Of a DNA stretch of 64,000 bases, positions 10,905 through 25,442 are shown piece after piece. The notes beneath the pieces were generated by a model. It did no database searches and was not told the origin of the DNA. It worked only from the letters and a program-made list of their open reading frames with translations. Both the position numbers and the translations under genes were made by a program. The stretch's first letter is position 1; each line of letters begins with the position of its first letter. Source of the stretch: Cladorhizidae sp. MBARI D1340-BT2 (lineage: Eukaryota; Porifera; Demospongiae; Poecilosclerida; Cladorhizidae); assembly GCA_028752905.1 (NCBI GenBank), contig JAQNBH010000003.1, positions 28,584,502 to 28,648,501 of the forward strand, in the 5' to 3' direction.

Positions 10905-11813
10905 TGCTAAACATGTTTAGCTTCGTAGATTATCCACACTTCACTGAATAGACTTGATGTATAGCTATTAAGATAGGACTCTCTAAGTGCTCTCTCTTGA
11001 TACCAAACATCCATATATTCTGCACACTTCACTGTAGTGGACTTGCAAGATAGGTATCTCTCAGTGTTCTCTATCTTGAGCTAAACATGTTAGCTTCATA
11101 GATTCTCCACACTTCACTGAATAGACTTGATATATAGCTCTAAAGGTAGGCCTCTCTCTGTTCTCTCTCTTGATACCAAACATCCGTATATTCTGCATAC
11201 ATAGAATCACAAGATAGGTTTCTCTATGTGTTCTCTATCTTGATGCTAAACAGGTTAGCTTCATAGATTCTCCACACTTCACTGTATAAACTTGATATAT
11301 AGCTATTAAGATAGGTCTCTCCCTGTGCTCTCTGTTGATATCAAACATCCATAATATTCTGCACACTTCACTGTAATGGACTTGATATGATTCGAATGAT
11401 AGGTTTCATTATGTGTTCTCTATCTTGATATTTGCCCTAATTTGGTCTATATGTTTCTCATTTCCCCCCCAAAAATCTTGCTTTTTTGCCGTAAAGCTCA
11501 TAACTTTTCTACACTTTATCCAAAAAAGAAATTTTTTATATCACCGGATAGCCCTTCTAATTATCTGTCTTTTGTACGTGCCAAAATTTTGAGTACTCTA
11601 AGTATTAGCAAGTTATGGTGATTTGAAGTGGTAAGGTTTGCGATCTTTCCTGGCGTTTTCCAGTTGCCAAAGCGGTGGCCTGCCAGTGAAAAAACACTAC
11701 ATTTATTGATAATCTGTTGTCATGTTGCAGATAAGGGCCTTCTCTATCAGTTGACAAAATCTGGGACTTTGGTCTTGTTAATTAGGGCAGTTATGAATTG
11801 TAATCTTACTTGA
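10905..11813 (+). repeat. Monomer 13 (909 bp)
   Basis: T3C7, 615T, 790A, 816T, 899A. Stop-free frame at 11628-11813, judged non-coding. Confidence 0.93.
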
Positions 11814-12721
11814 TGCTAAACATGTTTAGCTTCGTAGATTATCCACACTTCACTGAATAGACTTGATGTATAGCTATTAAGATAGGACTCTCTAAGTGCT
11901 CTCTCTTGATACCAAACATCCATATATTCTGCACACTTCACTGTAGTGGACTTGCAAGATAGGTATCTCTCAGTGTTCTCTATCTTGAGCTAAACATGTT
12001 AGCTTCATAGATTCTCCACACTTCACTGAATAGACTTGATATATAGCTCTAAAGGTAGGCCTCTCTCTGTTCTCTCTCTTGATACCAAACATCCGTATAT
12101 TCTGCATACATAGAATCACAAGATAGGTTTCTCTATGTGTTCTCTATCTTGATGCTAAACAGGTTAGCTTCATAGATTCTCCACACTTCACTGTATAAAC
12201 TTGATATATAGCTATTAAGATAGGTCTCTCCCTGTGCTCTCTGTTGATATCAAACATCCATAATATTCTGCACACTTCACTGTAATGGACTTGATATGAT
12301 TCGAATGATAGGTTTCATTATGTGTTCTCTATCTTGATATTTGCCCTAATTTGGTCTATATGTTTCTCATTTTCACCCCAAAAATCTTGCTTTTTTGCCG
12401 TAAAGCTCATAACTTTTCTACACTTTACCCAAAAAAGAAATTTTTATATCACCGGATAGCCATTCTAATTATCTGTCTTTTGTACGTGCCAAAATTTTGA
12501 TTACACCAAGTATTAGCAAGTTATGGTGATTTGAAGTGGTAAGGTTTGCGATCTTTCCTGGCGTTTTCCAGTTGCCAAAGCGGTGGCCTGCCAGTGAAAA
12601 ACCACTACATTTATTGATAATCTGTTGACATGTTGCAGATAAGGGCCTTCTCTATCAGTTGACAAAATCTGGGACTTTGGTCTTGTTAATTAGGGCAGTT
12701 ATGAATTGTACTCTTACTTGA
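11814..12721 (+). repeat. Monomer 14 (908 bp)
   Basis: Private 562A interrupting the C tract (TTTTCACCCC); T5, 650A, 689T, 693A/695C. With the preceding unit it repeats the pair at 3637-5453. Confidence 0.92.
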
Positions 12722-13630
12722 TGCTAAACATGTTTAGCTTCGTAGATTATCCACACTTCACTGAATAGACTTGATGTATAGCTATTAAGATAGGACTCTC
12801 TAAGTGCTCTCTCTTGATACCAAACATCCATATATTCTGCACACTTCACTGTAGTGGACTTGCAAGATAGGTATCTCTCAGTGTTCTCTATCTTGAGCTA
12901 AACATGTTAGCTTCATAGATTCTCCACACTTCACTGAATAGACTTGATATATAGCTCTAAAGGTAGGCCTCTCTCTGTTCTCTCTCTTGATACCAAACAT
13001 CCGTATATTCTGCATACATAGAATCACAAGATAGGTTTCTCTATGTGTTCTCTATCTTGATGCTAAACAGGTTAGCTTCATAGATTCTCCACACTTCACT
13101 GTATAAACTTGATATATAGCTATTAAGATAGGTCTCTCCCTGTGCTCTCTGTTGATATCAAACATCCATAATATTCTGCACACTTCACTGTAATGGACTT
13201 GATATGATTCGAATGATAGGTTTCATTATGTGTTCTCTATCTTGATATTTGCCCTAATTTGGTCTATATGTTTCTCATTTTTCCCCCAAAAATCTTGCTT
13301 TTTTGCCGTAAAGCTCATAACTTTTCTACACTTTACCCAAAAAAGAAATTTTTTATATCACCGGATAGCCCTTCTAATTATCTGTCTTTTGTACGTGCCA
13401 AAATTTTGAGTACTCTAAGTATTAGCAAGTTATGGTGATTTGAAGTGGTAAGGTTTGCGATCTTTCCTGGCGTTTTCCAGTTGCCAAAGCGGTGGCCTGC
13501 CAGTGAAAAACCACTACATTTATTGATAATCTGTTGACATGTTGCAGATAAGGGCCTTCTCTATCAGTTGACAAAATCTGGGACTTTGGTCTTGTTAATT
13601 AGGGCAGTTATGAATTGTACTCTTACTTGA
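12722..13630 (+). repeat. Monomer 15 (909 bp)
   Basis: T5C5, otherwise default. Confidence 0.93.
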
Positions 13631-14537
13631 TGCTAAACATGTTTAGCTTCGTAGATTATCCACACTTCACTGAATAGACTTGATGTATAGCTATTAAGAT
13701 AGGACTCTCTAAGTGCTCTCTCTTGATACCAAACATCCATATATTCTGCACACTTCACTGTAGTGGACTTGCAAGATAGGTATCTCTCAGTGTTCTCTAT
13801 CTTGAGCTAAACATGTTAGCTTCATAGATTCTCCACACTTCACTGAATAGACTTGATATATAGCTCTAAAGGTAGGCCTCTCTCTGTTCTCTCTCTTGAT
13901 ACCAAACATCCGTATATTCTGCATACATAGAATCACAAGATAGGTTTCTCTATGTGTTCTCTATCTTGATGCAAACAGGTTAGATTCATAGATTCTCCAC
14001 ACTTCACTGTATAAACTTGATATATAGCTATTAAGATAGGTCTCTCCCTGTGCTCTCTGTTGAAATCAAACATCCATAATATTCTGCACACTTCACTGTA
14101 ATGGACTTGATATGATTCGAATGATAGGTTTCATTATGTGTTCTCTATCTTGATATTTGCCCTAATTTGGTCTATATGTTTCTCATTTTTCCCCCAAAAA
14201 TCTTGCTTTTTTGCCGTAAAGCTCATAACTTTTCTATACTTTACCCAAAAAAGAAATTTTTATATCACCGGATAGCCCTTCTAATTATCTGTCTTTTGTA
14301 CGTGCCAAAATTTTGAGTACTCTAAGTATTAGCAAGTTATGGTGATTTGAAGTGGTAAGGTTTGCGATCTTTCCTGGCGTTTTCCAGTTGCCAAAGCGGT
14401 GGCCTGCCAGTGAAAAACCACTACATTTATTGATAATCTGTTGACATGTTGCAGATAAGGGCCTTCTCTATCAGTTGACAAAATCTGGGACTTTGGTCTT
14501 GTTAATTAGGGCAGTTATGAATTGTACTCTTACTTGA
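13631..14537 (+). repeat. Monomer 16 (907 bp)
   Basis: Shortest complete unit. One T missing at the start of A3 (GATGCAAACAGG), 355A, private 435A (GTTGAAATC), T5C5, private 608T (TCTATAC), T5. Confidence 0.92.
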
Positions 14538-15445
14538 TGCTAAACATGTTTAGCTTCGTAGATTATCCACACTTCACTGAATAGACTTGATGTATAGCTA
14601 TTAAGATAGGACTCTCTAAGTGCTCTCTCTTGATACCAAACATCCATATATTCTGCACACTTCACTGTAGTGGACTTGCAAGATAGGTATCTCTCAGTGT
14701 TCTCTATCTTGAGCTAAACATGTTAGCTTCATAGATTCTCCACACTTCACTGAATAGACTTGATATATAGCTCTAAAGGTAGGCCTCTCTCTGTTCTCTC
14801 TCTTGATACCAAACATCCGTATATTCTGCATACATAGAATCACAAGATAGGTTTCTCTATGTGTTCTCTATCTTGATGCTAAACAGGTTAGCTTCATAGA
14901 TTCTCCACACTTCACTGTATAAACTTGATATATAGCTATTAAGATAGGTCTCTCCCTGTGCTCTCTGTTGATATCAAACATCCATAATATTCTGCACACT
15001 TCACTGTAATGGACTTGATATGATTCGAATGATAGGTTTCATTATGTGTTCTCTATCTTGATATTTGCCCTAATTTGGTCTATATGTTTCTCATTTTCCC
15101 TCCAAAAATCTTGCTTTTTTGCCGTAAAGCTCATAACTTTGCTACACTTTACCCAAAAAAGAAATTTTTATATCACCGGATAGCCCTTCTAATTATCTGT
15201 CTTTTGTACGTGCCAAAATTTTGAGTACACCAAGTATTAGCAAGTTATGGTGATTTGAAGTGGTAAGGTTTGCGATCTTTCCTGGCGTTTTCCAGTTGCC
15301 AAAGCGGTGGCCTGCCAGTGAAAAACCACTACATTTATTGATAATCTGTTGACATGTTGCAGATAAGGGCCTTCTCTATCAGTTGACAAAATCTGGGACT
15401 TTGGTCTTGTTAATTAGGGCAGTTATGAATTGTACTCTTACTTGA
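14538..15445 (+). repeat. Monomer 17 (908 bp)
   Basis: Private 564T in the C tract (TTTTCCCTCC); 604G, T5, 689G with 693A/695C. Confidence 0.92.
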
Positions 15446-16353
15446 TGCTAAACATGTTAGCTTCGTAGATTATCCACACTTCACTGAATAGACTTGATGT
15501 ATAGCTATTAAGATAGGACTCTCTAAGTGCTCTCTCTTGATACCAAACATCCATATATTCTGCACACTTCACTGTAGTGGACTTGCAAGATAGGTATCTC
15601 TCAGTGTTCTCTATCTTGAGCTAAACATGTTAGCTTCATAGATTCTCCACACTTCACTGAATAGACTTGATATATAACTCTAAAGGTAGGCCTCTCTCTG
15701 TTCTCTCTCTTGATACCAAACATCCGTATATTCTGCATACATAGAATCACAAGATAGGTTTCTCTATGTGTTCTCTATCTTGATGCTAAACAGGTTAGCT
15801 TCATAGATTCTCCACACTTCACTGTATAAACTTGATATATAGCTATTAAGATAGGTCTCTCCCTGTGCTCTCTGTTGATATCAAACATCCATAATATTCT
15901 GCACACTTCACTGTAATGGACTTGATATGATTCGAATGATAGGTTTCATTATGTGTTCTCTATCTTGATATTTGCCCTAATTTGGTCTATATGTTTCTCA
16001 TTTCCCCCCCAAAAATCTTGCTTTTTTGCCGTAAAGCTCATAACTTTTCTACACTTTATCCAAAAAAGAAATTTTTTATATCACCGGATAGCCATTCTAA
16101 TTATCTGTCTTTTGTACGTGCCAAAATTTTGAGTACTCTAAGTATTAGCAAGTTATGGTGATTTGAAGTGGTAAGGTTTGCGATCTTTCCTGGCGTTTTC
16201 CAGTTGCCAAAGCGGTGGCCTGCCAGTGAAAAAACACTACATTTATTGATAATCTGTTGTCATGTTGCAGATAAGGGCCTTCTCTATCAGTTGACAAAAT
16301 CTGGGACTTTGGTCTTGTTAATTAGGGCAGTTATGAATTGTACTCCTACTTGA
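15446..16353 (+). repeat. Monomer 18 (908 bp)
   Basis: Palindrome T deletion, private 233A (ATATAACTC), T3C7, 615T, 650A, 790A, 816T, 902C: the haplotype of the unit at 6362. Stop-free frame at 16168-16353, judged non-coding. Confidence 0.93.
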
Positions 16354-17261
16354 TGCTAAACATGTTTAGCTTCGTAGATTATCCACACTTCACTGAATAG
16401 ACTTGATGTATAGCTATTAAGATAGGACTCTCTAAGTGCTCTCTCTTGATACCAAACATCCATATATTCTGCACACTTCACTGTAGTGGACTTGCAAGAT
16501 AGGTATCTCTCAGTGTTCTCTATCTTGAGCTAAACATGTTAGCTTCATAGATTCTCCACACTTCACTGAATAGACTTGATATATAGCTCTAAAGGTAGGC
16601 CTCTCTCTGTTCTCTCTCTTGATACCAAACATCCGTATATTCTGCATACATAGAATCACAAGATAGGTTTCTCTATGTGTTCTCTATCTTGATGCTAAAC
16701 AGGTTAGCTTCATAGATTCTCCACACTTCACTGTATAAACTTGATATATAGCTATTAAGATAGGTCTCTCCCTGTGCTCTCTGTTGATATCAAACATCCA
16801 TAATATTCTGCACACTTCACTGTAATGGACTTGATATGATTCGAATGATAGGTTTCATTATGTGTTCTCTATCTTGATATTTGCCCTAATTTGGTCTATA
16901 TGTTTCTCATTTTCCCCCCAAAAATCTTGCTTTTTTGCCGTAAAGCTCATAACTTTTCTACACTTTACCCAAAAAAGAAATTTTTATATCACCGGATAGC
17001 CATTCTAATTATCTGTCTTTTGTACGTGCCAAAATTTTGATTACTCTAAGTATTAGCAAGTTATGGTGATTTGAAGTGGTAAGGTTTGCGATCTTTCCTG
17101 GCGTTTTCCAGTTGCCAAAGCGGTGGCCTGCCAGTGAAAAACCACTACATTTATTGATAATCTGTTGACATGTTGCAGATAAGGGCCTTCTCTATCAGTT
17201 GACAAAATCTGGGACTTTGGTCTTGTTAATTAGGGCAGTTATGAATTGTACTCTTACTTGA
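16354..17261 (+). repeat. Monomer 19 (908 bp)
   Basis: T5, 650A, 689T. Confidence 0.93.
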
Positions 17262-18170
17262 TGCTAAACATGTTTAGCTTCGTAGATTATCCACACTTCA
17301 CTGAATAGACTTGATGTATAGCTATTAAGATAGGACTCTCTAAGTGCTCTCTCTTGATACCAAACATCCATATATTCTGCACACTTCACTGTAGTGGACT
17401 TGCAAGATAGGTATCTCTCAGTGTTCTCTATCTTGAGCTAAACATGTTAGCTTCATAGATTCTCCACACTTCACTGAATAGACTTGATATATAGCTCTAA
17501 AGGTAGGCCTCTCTCTGTTCTCTCTCTTGATACCAAACATCCGTATATTCTGCATACATAGAATCACAAGATAGGTTTCTCTATGTGTTCTCTATCTTGA
17601 TGCTAAACAGGTTAGCTTCATAGATTCTCCACACTTCACTGTATAAACTTGATATATAGCTATTAAGATAGGTCTCTCCCTGTGCTCTCTGTTGATATCA
17701 AACATCCATAATATTATGCACACTTCACTGTAATGGACTTGATATGATTCGAATGATAGGTTTCATTATGTGTTCTCTATCTTGATATTTGCCCTAATTT
17801 GGTCTATATGTTTCTCATTTTCCCCCCAAAAATCTTGCTTTTTTGCCGTAAAGCTCATAACTTTTCTACACTTTACCCAAAAAAGAAATTATTTATATCA
17901 CCGGAGAGCCATTCTAATTATCTGTCTTTTGTACGTGCCAAAATTTTGATTACTCTAAGTATTAGCAAGTTATGGTGATTTGAAGTGGTAAGGTTTGCGA
18001 TCTTTCCTGGCGTTTTCCAGTTGCCAAAGCGGTGGCCTGCCAGTGAAAAACCACTACATTTATTGATAATCTGTTGACATGTTGCAGATAAGGGCCTTCT
18101 CTATCAGTTGACAAAATCTGGGACTTTGGTCTTGTTAATTAGGGCAGTTATGAATTGTACTCTTACTTGA
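17262..18170 (+). repeat. Monomer 20 (909 bp)
   Basis: 455A, 630A, 645G, 650A, 689T. Confidence 0.93.
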
Positions 18171-19079
18171 TGCTAAACATGTTTAGCTTCGTAGATTATC
18201 CACACTTCACTGAATAGACTTGATGTATAGCTATTAAGATAGGACTCTCTAAGTGCTCTCTCTTGATACCAAACATCCATATATTCTGCACACTTCACTG
18301 TAGTGGACTTGCAAGATAGGTATCTCTCAGTGTTCTCTATCTTGAGCTAAACATGTTAGCTTCATAGATTCTCCACACTTCACTGAATAGACTTGATATA
18401 TAGCTCTAAAGGTAGGCCTCTCTCTGTTCTCTCTCTTGATACCAAACATCCGTATATTCTGCATACATAGAATCACAAGATAGGTTTCTCTATGTGTTCT
18501 CTATCTTGATGCTAAACAGGTTAGCTTCATAGATTCTCCACACTTCACTGTATAAACTTGATATATAGCTATTAAGATAGGTCTCTCCCTGTGCTCTCTG
18601 TTGATATCAAACATCCATAATATTATGCACACTTCACTGTAATGGACTTGATATGATTCGAATGATAGGTTTCATTATGTGTTCTCTATCTTGATATTTG
18701 CCCTAATTTGGTCTATATGTTTCTCATTTTCCCCCCAAAAATCTTGCTTTTTTGCCGTAAAGCTCATAACTTTGCTACACTTTACCCAAAAAAGAAATTT
18801 TTTATATCACCGGATAGCCCTTCTAATTATCTGTCTTTTGTACGTGCCAAAATTTTGAGTACTCTAAGTATTAGCAAGTTATGGTGATTTGAAGTGGTAA
18901 GGTTTGCGATCTTTCCTGGCGTTTTCCAGTTGCCAAAGCGGTGGCCTGCCAGTGAAAAACCACTACATTTATTGATAATCTGTTGACATGTTGCAGATAA
19001 GGGCCTTCTCTATCAGTTGACAAAATCTGGGACTTTGGTCTTGTTAATTAGGGCAGTTATGAATTGTACTCTTACTTGA
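18171..19079 (+). repeat. Monomer 21 (909 bp)
   Basis: 455A, 604G, otherwise default: same type as the unit at 9996. Confidence 0.93.
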
Positions 19080-19987
19080 TGCTAAACATGTTTAGCTTCG
19101 TAGATTATCCACACTTCACTGAATAGACTTGATGTATAGCTATTAAGATAGGACTCTCTAAGTGCTCTCTCTTGATACCAAACATCCATATATTCTGCAC
19201 ACTTCACTGTAGTGGACTTGCAAGATAGGTATCTCTCAGTGTTCTCTATCTTGAGCTAAACATGTTAGCTTCATAGATTCTCCACACTTCACTGAATAGA
19301 CTTGATATATAGCTCTAAAGGTAGGCCTCTCTCTGTTCTCTCTCTTGATACCAAACATCCGTATATTCTGCATACATAGAATCACAAGATAGGTTTCTCT
19401 ATGTGTTCTCTATCTTGATGCTAAACAGGTTAGCTTCATAGATTCTCCACACTTCACTGTATAAACTTGATATATAGCTATTAAGATAGGTCTCTCCCTG
19501 TGCTCTCTGTTGATATCAAACATCCATAATATTCTGCACACTTCACTGTAATGGACTTGATATGATTCGAATGATAGGTTTCATTATGTGTTCTCTATCT
19601 TGATATTTGCCCTAATTTGGTCTATATGTTTCTCATTTTCCCCCCAAAAATCTTGCTTTTTTGCCGTAAAGCTCATAACTTTTCTACACTTTACCCAAAA
19701 AAGAAATTTTTATATCACCGGATAGCCATTCTAATTATCTGTCTTTTGTACGTGCCAAAATTTTGATTACTCTAAGTATTAGCAAGTTATGGTGATTTGA
19801 AGTGGTAAGGTTTGCGATCTTTCCTGGCGTTTTCCAGTTGCCAAAGCGGTGGCCTGCCAGTGAAAAACCACTACATTTATTGATAATCTGTTGACATGTT
19901 GCAGATAAGGGCCTTCTCTATCAGTTGACAAAATCTGGGACTTTGGTCTTGTTAATTAGGGCAGTTATGAATTGTACTCTTACTTGA
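19080..19987 (+). repeat. Monomer 22 (908 bp)
   Basis: T5, 650A, 689T. Confidence 0.93.
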
Positions 19988-20896
19988 TGCTAAACATGTT
20001 TAGCTTCGTAGATTATCCACACTTCACTGAATAGACTTGATGTATAGCTATTAAGATAGGACTCTCTAAGTGCTCTCTCTTGATACCAAACATCCATATA
20101 TTCTGCACACTTCACTGTAGTGGACTTGCAAGATAGGTATCTCTCAGTGTTCTCTATCTTGAGCTAAACATGTTAGCTTCATAGATTCTCCACACTTCAC
20201 TGAATAGACTTGATATATAGCTCTAAAGGTAGGCCTCTCTCTGTTCTCTCTCTTGATACCAAACATCCGTATATTCTGCATACATAGAATCACAAGATAG
20301 GTTTCTCTATGTGTTCTCTATCTTGATGCTAAACAGGTTAGCTTCATAGATTCTCCACACTTCACTGTATAAACTTGATATATAGCTATTAAGATAGGTC
20401 TCTCCCTGTGCTCTCTGTTGATATCAAACATCCATAATATTATGCACACTTCACTGTAATGGACTTGATATGATTCGAATGATAGGTTTCATTATGTGTT
20501 CTCTATCTTGATATTTGCCCTAATTTGGTCTATATGTTTCTCATTTTCCCCCCAAAAATCTTGCTTTTTTGCCGTAAAGCTCATAACTTTTCTACACTTT
20601 ACCCAAAAAAGAAATTTTTTATATCACCGGATAGCCCTTCTAATTATCTGTCTTTTGTACGTGCCAAAATTTTGATTACTCTAAGTATTAGCAAGTTATG
20701 GTGATTTGAAGTGGTAAGGTTTGCGATCTTTCCTGGCGTTTTCCAGTTGCCAAAGCGGTGGCCTGCCAGTGAAAAACCACTACATTTATTGATAATCTGT
20801 TGACATGTTGCAGATAAGGGCCTTCTCTATCAGTTGACAAAATCTGGGACTTTGGTCTTGTTAATTAGGGCAGTTATGAATTGTACTCTTACTTGA
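19988..20896 (+). repeat. Monomer 23 (909 bp)
   Basis: 455A, 689T. Confidence 0.93.
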
Positions 20897-21805
20897 TGCT
20901 AAACATGTTTAGCTTCGTAGATTATCCACACTTCACTGAATAGACTTGATGTATAGCTATTAAGATAGGACTCTCTAAGTGCTCTCTCTTGATACCAAAC
21001 ATCCATATATTCTGCACACTTCACTGTAGTGGACTTGCAAGATAGGTATCTCTCAGTGTTCTCTATCTTGAGCTAAACATGTTAGCTTCATAGATTCTCC
21101 ACACTTCACTGAATAGACTTGATATATAGCTCTAAAGGTAGGCCTCTCTCTGTTCTCTCTCTTGATACCAAACATCCGTATATTCTGCATACATAGAATC
21201 ACAAGATAGGTTTCTCTATGTGTTCTCTATCTTGATGCTAAACAGGTTAGCTTCATAGATTCTCCACACTTCACTGTATAAACTTGATATATAGCTATTA
21301 AGATAGGTCTCTCCCTGTGCTCTCTGTTGATATCAAACATCCATAATATTCTGCACACTTCACTGTAATGGACTTGATATGATTCGAATGATAGGTTTCA
21401 TTATGTGTTCTCTATCTTGATATTTGCCCTAATTTGGTCTATATGTTTCTCATTTTCCCCCCAAAAATCTTGCTTTTTTGCCGTAAAGCTCATAACTTTT
21501 CTACACTTTACCCAAAAAAGAAATTTTTTATATCACCGGATAGCCCTTCTAATTATCTGTCTTTTGTACGTGCCAAAATTTTGATTACTCTAAGTATTAG
21601 CAAGTTATGGTGATTTGAAGTGGTAAGGTTTGCGATCTTTCCTGGCGTTTTCCAGTTGCCAAAGCGGTGGCCTGCCAGTGAAAAACCACTACATTTATTG
21701 ATAATCTGTTGACATGTTGCAGATAAGGGCCTTCTCTATCAGTTGACAAAATCTGGGACTTTGGTCTTGTTAATTAGGGCAGTTATGAATTGTACTCTTA
21801 CTTGA
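20897..21805 (+). repeat. Monomer 24 (909 bp)
   Basis: 689T only. Confidence 0.93.
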
Positions 21806-22717
21806 TGCTAAACATGTTTAGCTTCGTAGATTATCCACACTTCACTGAATAGACTTGATGTATAGCTATTAAGATAGGACTCTCTAAGTGCTCTCTCTTG
21901 ATACCAAACATCCATATATTCTGCACACTTCACTGTAGTGGACTTGCAAGATAGGTATCTCTCAGTGTTCTCTATCTTGAGCTAAACATGTTAGCTTCAT
22001 AGATTCTCCACACTTCACTGAATAGACTTGATATATAGCTCTAAAGGTAGGCCTCTCTGTGTTCTCTCTCTTGATATCAAACATCCGTATATTCTGCATA
22101 CATAGAATCACAAGATAGGTTTCTCTATGTGTTCTCTATCTTGATGCTAAACAGGTTAGCTTCATAGATTCTCCACACTTCACTGTATAAACTTGATATA
22201 TAGCTATTAAGATAGGTCTCTCCCTGTGCTCTCTGTTGATATCAAACATCCATAATAATATTCTGCACACTTCACTGTAATGGACTTGATATGATTCGAA
22301 TGATAGGTTTCATTATGTGTTCTCTATCTTGATATTTGCCCTAATTTGGTCTATATGTTTCTCATTTCCCCCCCAAAAATCTTGCTTTTTTGCCGTAAAG
22401 CTCATAACTTTTCTACACTTTACCCAAAAAAGAAATTTTTTATATCACCGGATAGCCCTTCTAATTATCTGTCTTTTGTACGTGCCAAAATTTTGATTAC
22501 TCTAAGTATTAGCAAGTTATGGTGATTTGAAGTGGTAAGGTTTGCGATCTTTCCTGGCGTTTTCCAGTTGCCAAAGCGGTGGCCTGCCAGTGAAAAACCA
22601 CTACATTTATTGATAATCTGTTGACATGTTGCAGATAAGGGCCTTCTCTATCAGTTGACAAAATCTGGGACTTTGGTCTTGTTAATTAGGGCAGTTATGA
22701 ATTGTACTCTTACTTGA
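21806..22717 (+). repeat. Monomer 25 (912 bp)
   Basis: 3-bp insertion in B3 (ATAATAATATTCTG), 254G (CTCTCTGTGTTC), 272T (GATATCAAACATCCG), T3C7, 689T. Shares this rare combination only with the unit at 25443. Confidence 0.94.
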
Positions 22718-23626
22718 TGCTAAACATGTTTAGCTTCGTAGATTATCCACACTTCACTGAATAGACTTGATGTATAGCTATTAAGATAGGACTCTCTAAG
22801 TGCTCTCTCTTGATACCAAACATCCATATATTCTGCACACTTCACTGTAGTGGACTTGCAAGATAGGTATCTCTCAGTGTTCTCTATCTTGAGCTAAACA
22901 TGTTAGCTTCATAGATTCTCCACACTTCACTGAATAGACTTGATATATAGCTCTAAAGGTAGGCCTCTCTCTGTTCTCTCTCTTGATACCAAACATCCGT
23001 ATATTCTGCATACATAGAATCACAAGATAGGTTTCTCTATGTGTTCTCTATCTTGATGCTAAACAGGTTAGCTTCATAGATTCTCCACACTTCACTGTAT
23101 AAACTTGATATATAGCTATTAAGATAGGTCTCTCCCTGTGCTCTCTGTTGATATCAAACATCCATAATATTATGCACACTTCACTGTAATGGACTTGATA
23201 TGATTCGAATGATAGGTTTCATTATGTGTTCTCTATCTTGATATTTGCCCTAATTTGGTCTATATGTTTCTCATTTTCCCCCCAAAAATCTTGCTTTTTT
23301 GCCGTAAAGCTCATAACTTTGCTACACTTTACCCAAAAAAGAAATTTTTTATATCACCGGATAGCCCTTCTAATTATCTGTCTTTTGTACGTGCCAAAAT
23401 TTTGAGTACTCTAAGTATTAGCAAGTTATGGTGATTTGAAGTGGTAAGGTTTGCGATCTTTCCTGGCGTTTTCCAGTTGCCAAAGCGGTGGCCTGCCAGT
23501 GAAAAACCACTACATTTATTGATAATCTGTTGACATGTTGCAGATAAGGGCCTTCTCTATCAGTTGACAAAATCTGGGACTTTGGTCTTGTTAATTAGGG
23601 CAGTTATGAATTGTACTCTTACTTGA
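22718..23626 (+). repeat. Monomer 26 (909 bp)
   Basis: 455A, 604G. Confidence 0.93.
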
Positions 23627-24534
23627 TGCTAAACATGTTTAGCTTCGTAGATTATCCACACTTCACTGAATAGACTTGATGTATAGCTATTAAGATAGGA
23701 CTCTCTAAGTGCTCTCTCTTGATACCAAACATCCATATATTCTGCACACTTCACTGTAGTGGACTTGCAAGATAGGTATCTCTCAGTGTTCTCTATCTTG
23801 AGCTAAACATGTTAGCTTCATAGATTCTCCACACTTCACTGAATAGACTTGATATATAGCTCTAAAGGTAGGCCTCTCTCTGTTCTCTCTCTTGATACCA
23901 AACATCCGTATATTCTGCATACATAGAATCACAAGATAGGTTTCTCTATGTGTTCTCTATCTTGATGCTAAACAGGTTAGCTTCATAGATTCTCCACACT
24001 TCACTGTATAAACTTGATATATAGCTATTAAGATAGGTCTCTCCCTGTGCTCTCTGTTGATATCAAACATCCATAATATTCTGCACACTTCACTGTAATG
24101 GACTTGATATGATTCGAATGATAGGTTTCATTATGTGTTCTCTATCTTGATATTTGCCCTAATTTGGTCTATATGTTTCTCATTTTCCCCCCAAAAATCT
24201 TGCTTTTTTGCCGTAAAGCTCATAACTTTGCTACACTTTACCCAAAAAAGAAATTTTTATATCACCGGATAGCCATTCTAATTATCTGTCTTTTGTACGT
24301 GCCAAAATTTTGAGTACTCTAAGTATTAGCAAGTTATGGTGATTTGAAGTGGTAAGGTTTGCGATCTTTCCTGGCGTTTTCCAGTTGCCAAAGCGGTGGC
24401 CTGCCAGTGAAAAACCACTACATTTATTGATAATCTGTTGACATGTTGCAGATAAGGGCCTTCTCTATCAGTTGACAAAATCTGGGACTTTGGTCTTGTT
24501 AATTAGGGCAGTTATGAATTGTACTCTTACTTGA
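23627..24534 (+). repeat. Monomer 27 (908 bp)
   Basis: 604G, T5, 650A, 689G. Confidence 0.93.
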
Positions 24535-25442
24535 TGCTAAACATGTTTAGCTTCGTAGATTATCCACACTTCACTGAATAGACTTGATGTATAGCTATTA
24601 AGATAGGACTCTCTAAGTGCTCTCTCTTGATACCAAACATCCATATATTCTGCACACTTCACTGTAGTGGACTTGCAAGATAGGTATCTCTCAGTGTTCT
24701 CTATCTTGAGCTAAACATGTTAGCTTCATAGATTCTCCACACTTCACTGAATAGACTTGATATATAGCTCTAAAGGTAGGCCTCTCTCTGTTCTCTCTCT
24801 TGATACCAAACATCCGTATATTCTGCATACATAGAATCACAAGATAGGTTTCTCTATGTGTTCTCTATCTTGATGCTAAACAGGTTAGCTTCATAGATTC
24901 TCCACACTTCACTGTATAAACTTGATATATAGCTATTAAGATAGGTCTCTCCCTGTGCTCTCTGTTGATATCAAACATCCATAATATTCTGCACACTTCA
25001 CTGTAATGGACTTGATATGATTCGAATGATAGGTTTCATTATGTGTTCTCTATCTTGATATTTGCCCTAATTTGGTCTATATGTTTCTCATTTTCCCCCC
25101 AAAAATCTTGCTTTTTTGCCGTAAAGCTCATAACTTTTCTACACTTTACCCAAAAAAGAAATTTTTATATCACCGGATAGCCATTCTAATTATCTGTCTT
25201 TTGTACGTGCCAAAATTTTGATTACTCTAAGTATTAGCAAGTTATGGTGATTTGAAGTGGTAAGGTTTGCGATCTTTCCTGGCGTTTTCCAGTTGCCAAA
25301 GCGGTGGCCTGCCAGTGAAAAACCACTACATTTATTGATAATCTGTTGACATGTTGCAGATAAGGGCCTTCTCTATCAGTTGACAAAATCTGGGACTTTG
25401 GTCTTGTTAATTAGGGCAGTTATGAATTGTACTCTTACTTGA
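24535..25442 (+). repeat. Monomer 28 (908 bp)
   Basis: T5, 650A, 689T. Confidence 0.93.
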
